Assembly: GCA_024645305.1 (NCBI GenBank)
Contig: JAHEFU010000119.1
Coordinates: 1 to 8,418, forward strand
Source of the DNA: Planctomycetales bacterium
GTDB lineage: Bacteria > 4484-113 > JAFGCY01
Direction: 5' to 3'
Length of the DNA stretch: 8,418 nt
Positions within the stretch are counted from its first letter, which is position 1; each line of letters begins with the position of its first letter. The notes beneath the pieces were generated by a model, which was given only the letters and a program-made list of their open reading frames with translations, searched no databases and was not told the origin of the DNA. The translations under genes were made by a program, and so were the position numbers. This document shows positions 5,953 to 8,418 of the stretch, one piece after another.

Positions 5953-6443
5953 ACGATCTGCTGCCTGAGTTTTTCCACCCGTGAGCGCAGACTCGGCAGT
6001 TCCAGGCGTGTGGCATCGGCCAGCACGAACAGGTAGGCCGCCAGGACTTCACCGAACAGGCGGTAGGCCAGATGCGTGGGATCCCCCGCCGGACGGATCA
6101 TTTCAAAACTCAGGAAGCGGTAGTACTCCGCCGTGGGCTGCACATCACTGTGCATCTCCGTACTCAGTCTGAGCACTGCCTTCCACAGGGCAGCGATCAC
6201 CGGCAGGGCGGGTTCCGCGAGGTTGTTGCCCAGCAGGCAGGAGATCCCGCGGATCAGGTTGTCGATATGCGTAGCTGATGCGGCCACGGGGACCGGCCAG
6301 TGCGGATCACGGGGCAGGGCATCGTGGAACAGCTGCATGCGAAACGGACCGGCCGGAGAGGTCCGCGTGTACATGTCGTGCAGATCCTGCACGGCGCTGA
6401 TCAGTGGATAGGGCACCCGGTGCACGTATAGATCATATCGCAT
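5883..6443 (-). CDS. Orphan protein, convergent overlap with the preceding gene, function unknown
   Basis: This 186-aa protein is not recognised. It begins at ATG 6443 and ends at TGA 5885-5883. Residues 1-55 hold a Pro/aromatic-rich segment (YTRTSPAGPFRMQLFHDALP, 25-44). Residues 56-165 look helical and well ordered, with a hydrophobic helix LFGEVLAAYLFVLADA (129-144), too polar at its ends to call a membrane span, and a charged helix LRSRVEKLRQQI (152-163). The last 20 residues are Gly/Ala/Ser/Glu low complexity. No signal peptide is seen. No Shine-Dalgarno precedes the start. The amino-acid composition is that of a normal globular protein, and the antisense frames lack comparable structure, so I take it as real; the 70-nt tail-to-tail overlap is the odd feature. 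It diverges from the FG-GAP gene at 6545. Confidence 0.65.
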   Translation of the reverse strand: MRYDLYVHRVPYPLISAVQDLHDMYTRTSPAGPFRMQLFHDALPRDPHWPVPVAASATHIDNLIRGISCLLGNNLAEPALPVIAALWKAVLRLSTEMHSDVQPTAEYYRFLSFEMIRPAGDPTHLAYRLFGEVLAAYLFVLADATRLELPSLRSRVEKLRQQIVQNGESAVESGSAGEASEKAAGG

Positions 6444-6462
6444 CCACTGTGGGCCGGCGCTG

Positions 6463-6490
6463 CCCCAATCTAACCCGCGTCAGAATGGGG
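6463..6490. promoter_or_regulatory. Operator-like inverted repeat upstream of the Ca-loop gene pair
   Basis: CCCCAATCT (6463-6471) and AGAATGGGG (6482-6490) form a 9+9 dyad with one mismatched pair and a 10-nt spacer. The half-site centres are about two helical turns apart, as for many dimeric regulators. It lies in the 101-bp divergent region, 54 bp before the 6545 start codon, and touches the candidate -35 box. No T run follows, so it is not a terminator. Confidence 0.35.
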
Positions 6491-6514
6491 ATCGCGTTCG
6501 CTCACTGATATATT
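6486..6514 (+). promoter_or_regulatory. Candidate promoter of the Ca-loop gene pair
   Basis: TATATT at 6509-6514 differs from the -10 consensus at one base and is preceded, with 17-nt spacing, by TGGGGA (6486-6491), which matches only three of six -35 positions. The local AT-richness (CTGATATATTGG) stands out in GC-rich DNA. It lies about 30 bp upstream of the 6545 start codon. The weak -35 and the overlapping dyad would fit an activator-dependent promoter (inference). Confidence 0.35.
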
Positions 6515-6532
6515 GGTAGCACGACGCAGGCA

Positions 6533-6540
6533 GGGGGTGA
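6533..6540 (+). promoter_or_regulatory. Strong ribosome binding site
   Basis: GGGGGTGA, seven of eight bases matching the anti-Shine-Dalgarno complement GGAGGTGA, ends 4 nt before ATG 6545. It fixes this start and is the clearest ribosome binding site in the window. Confidence 0.8.
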
Positions 6541-6544
6541 AGCC

Positions 6545-7753
6545 ATGAATTACGGCAGCTACAACGATCCGGTGCGCTACACGCCGCCGGCCCGCCTGCC
6601 GCGCCCCAGGATGGACTACCGGCCCTGGCTGATCGGCTGTGGTGGCTGCGTCGTCATCTGCGCCCTGCTGATCGGCTGGATGGTGTTCTCCGTGTCCCGC
6701 ATGGTCGAGGATTTCCGGCCGGATGTGCGCGAGGCCCGGGTGATCAGCGGGGAGCAGCTGGCCTGGCGTGAACTGGCGTATCATCCTGCCAACATGCTGA
6801 TCGTCGGGGTCTACATGCGCACCCTGGACGCGAATGGCGACGGACAGCGCGAGCTGATCTTCATTGACACCAATGCAGGAACGGCGGAACTGGTGGACCT
6901 GCAGGGCAATGTGACTTCGCGCCACAGCTGGACGGAATGGCTGGACAATGACAACCTGGACTTCTGGGATTTCAATGGCGACGATGTGGACGAGGTGCTG
7001 GTCTTCGACTGGGAGGACACCCGGGCCACCATCCGCTGCCGGGACCTGGACTTCCGGGAGCTGCACGTATTCCAGGACTGGACCCTGCCCAGCGGCCGGG
7101 CCAGCGCGGACTTCAATGGTGACGGTGATCAGGAGCTGCTGCTGGTCTCTCCGGATGGGGACCGCTTCGCCGTGTTTGACCAGCAGGCCAGAGAGCTCTT
7201 CAGCAGGGACAATCCCGCCACGCGCGAGGGTTACTGGTCCTGCCCCGTACTGTGGGCGGACATGGACGGTGACGGCACGATGTCCGTGCTCTACGGCCAG
7301 GGCCTGGACCGTTACATCCTGCAGGCCGACGGCAGCCGGGAGGGCTTTGGTGTCCAGCAAAACGAGATGCTGGAATACGGCTACGATTTCTGGCTGGCAA
7401 TGGATCTCAGCGGGGATGGGATCTCAGACCTGCTCAACTGGGATGATGAATACTATGACGGTGCCAGCGGTGCCGTGGTGGCCCTGCGCAATCCGGCCGA
7501 CACCAGCCGATTCTATTCGCGCAGCGTGCGGCGGCCCTTCGCCGTTTTTGACTTTGACAGCGACGGGGTGCGGGAGATCTGCAACGTACCCGGCGGGGAG
7601 GATGGCACGGAGCTCGTGATCTATGCACCGGCCGGTAACGTTGAATACCACGAGGCCCTGGCCAAGTTCTGCGGCGGCATGGAAGTCATCACGGAGAACG
7701 GGGTGGAGCACCTGGTGGTCTGCGCCTTTGACAAGGTGCTGGTGTTTCCGTGA
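6545..7753 (+). CDS. Membrane-anchored FG-GAP/VCBS-like calcium-loop protein
   Basis: This 402-aa protein has an Arg/Pro-rich cytoplasmic N-terminus (1-27), one membrane segment (about 28-50, WLIGCGGCVVICALLIGW) and a large exported domain. Positive charge before the segment predicts N-in/C-out topology. The exported part has six EF-hand-like loops of the D-x-[DNS]-x-D-x pattern found in FG-GAP/VCBS beta-propellers: DANGDG (95), DFNGDD (142), DFNGDG (189), DMDGDG (239), DLSGDG (287) and DFDSDG (336). Most are followed by an acidic residue three positions on. The roughly 50-residue spacing is consistent with propeller blades, each binding Ca. The domain is very acidic and Trp-rich. It has a strong ribosome binding site, and its stop overlaps the next start (GTGA). 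Function is unknown; surface adhesion or envelope scaffolding is a guess from the fold class. Confidence 0.88.
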   Translation: MNYGSYNDPVRYTPPARLPRPRMDYRPWLIGCGGCVVICALLIGWMVFSVSRMVEDFRPDVREARVISGEQLAWRELAYHPANMLIVGVYMRTLDANGDGQRELIFIDTNAGTAELVDLQGNVTSRHSWTEWLDNDNLDFWDFNGDDVDEVLVFDWEDTRATIRCRDLDFRELHVFQDWTLPSGRASADFNGDGDQELLLVSPDGDRFAVFDQQARELFSRDNPATREGYWSCPVLWADMDGDGTMSVLYGQGLDRYILQADGSREGFGVQQNEMLEYGYDFWLAMDLSGDGISDLLNWDDEYYDGASGAVVALRNPADTSRFYSRSVRRPFAVFDFDSDGVREICNVPGGEDGTELVIYAPAGNVEYHEALAKFCGGMEVITENGVEHLVVCAFDKVLVFP

Positions 7754-8418
7754 AGCAAAGCGCGGACAGAGGAACAGTCCAGAAGGATCCCCTCAGGCTG
7801 CTGCCGGACTGGTTTGCCTACGGCTGCGGGAGCTCGCTGCTGCTGGTGCTTGTCCTGTGGCAGGTGATCTTCCATGACCTGGGAGGCGGGATCGGCGGTT
7901 CCCCTGAGCGCGGATCGCCGGCGGCCGAACAGCCGCATGAGCATTCCCTGGAGGCTGAGCAGCAGCGCCGTGCAGAGCGCCGCGCGCTGGAGGCAGAGCA
8001 GCTCAGCAGGGAAGAGCAGCCACAGGAATCCCGGGCCCCGGCCGTCCGCACGCCGCAGAATGCGTCGGCGGGACTGGCAGCGGGCAGCAATGAATCCGTG
8101 CGCTACTCCCTGCAGTGGCTGTGGATGTTCAGCCGGTCCGAGTATCCGGAGGCTTTCGGTGAGTCCGGGGACATCCTGGCAGCGGACCTGGACCGCGATG
8201 GCAATGACGAACTGTACGTCAGCAACGGTGAGCTCGGCAGTATCACCAGCTTTGACCTGGTGAACCGGGCCAGCGGGCACAGCCGCAGTGACCCGCGCCT
8301 GCTTGGCGACTCCAGCAGGCTGGCTTTCGGCTGGGAGCAGGCCGGCGCCCATCGGCCCGTTATCGTGCTGGACAACACCTTCGGCGCGGGGCTGTTTTCG
8401 ATGCGGGGAAGCTACGAG
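7750..8418 (+). CDS. Second membrane-anchored Ca-loop protein (partial, runs off the window)
   Basis: The frame opens at GTG 7750, overlapping the previous stop by 4 bp (GTGA), and stays open for 223 codons to the window end. AAGGTG (7733-7738) can serve as ribosome binding site. The translation has a short basic N-terminus, one membrane segment (about 22-41, FAYGCGSSLLLVLVLWQVIF), a charged Glu/Gln/Arg-rich helical linker (66-90, likely coiled coil), a Pro/Ala/Ser-rich stretch, then an exported domain beginning around 117 with an EF-hand-like loop DLDRDGNDE (146-154). The architecture parallels the preceding protein, and both membrane segments start with a Gly-Cys-Gly. The two are probably paralogues or partners in one envelope complex. 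The long linker suggests that this domain stands further from the membrane. The C-terminus lies beyond the window, so loop number is unknown. Confidence 0.82.
   Translation, partial: MKQSADRGTVQKDPLRLLPDWFAYGCGSSLLLVLVLWQVIFHDLGGGIGGSPERGSPAAEQPHEHSLEAEQQRRAERRALEAEQLSREEQPQESRAPAVRTPQNASAGLAAGSNESVRYSLQWLWMFSRSEYPEAFGESGDILAADLDRDGNDELYVSNGELGSITSFDLVNRASGHSRSDPRLLGDSSRLAFGWEQAGAHRPVIVLDNTFGAGLFSMRGSYE

Noticed and set aside
6470..7360. 296-codon - strand frame antisense to the first Ca-loop gene
   Set aside because: His/Gln/Val-rich shadow translation. The + strand has a strong ribosome binding site, a membrane segment and six periodic Asp-rich loops.
7621..8352. 243-codon - strand frame opposite the last gene
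   Set aside because: The + strand frame from GTG 7750 is uninterrupted to the window end, overlaps the previous stop by 4 bp, and has a membrane segment plus a DxDxDG loop. The - strand frame has no motif.

Overview
The window is bacterial DNA of high GC content (about 63-66% by hand count in the wecB gene), with short intergenic gaps, 4-bp ATGA/GTGA gene overlaps and purine-rich ribosome binding sites. The genes do not fix the taxon. A MraY/WecA-type transferase with a UDP-GlcNAc 2-epimerase, membrane-anchored FG-GAP-like Ca-loop proteins and a REP-associated transposase fit a free-living, probably Gram-negative, bacterium. That assignment is inference only.

Layout. (a) 1-298: the 3' end of an unrecognised, probably extracellular protein on the + strand, followed by a strong intrinsic terminator. 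(b) 301-1217: a REP/RAYT cassette. An IS200-like (Y1, HUH) REP-associated tyrosine transposase on the - strand sits between two near-identical clusters of GGAG-type hairpins. The cassette is about 51% GC, against about 65% for the neighbours. (c) 1215-3041, - strand: a CLC-family chloride channel/transporter with two C-terminal CBS domains and several non-canonical pore residues. (d) 3084-5952, + strand: a WecA/TagO-type polyprenyl-phosphate GlcNAc-1-phosphate transferase, a 4-bp-overlapping UDP-GlcNAc 2-epimerase (WecB/MnaA), and an orphan 218-aa helical protein 35 bp further on. (e) 5883-6443, - strand: a second orphan, whose 3' end overlaps the previous gene tail-to-tail by 70 nt. (f) 6545-8418, + strand: two translationally coupled genes for single-pass membrane proteins with EF-hand-like D-x-[DN]-x-D-G loops of FG-GAP/VCBS type. 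The second gene runs off the window.

How the parts work together. WecA and WecB form a recognisable start of surface-glycan synthesis: WecA loads GlcNAc-1-P onto undecaprenyl phosphate and WecB supplies UDP-ManNAc. The Ca-loop pair looks like its own two-gene unit behind its own promoter region, which contains an operator-like inverted repeat. The most distinctive element is the REP/RAYT cassette. Its hairpin family is sequence-specific, occurs on both sides of a transposase with intact catalytic motifs, and contains a 21-bp internal repeat present in different copy number in the two clusters. I found no tRNA, rRNA, CRISPR array or riboswitch.
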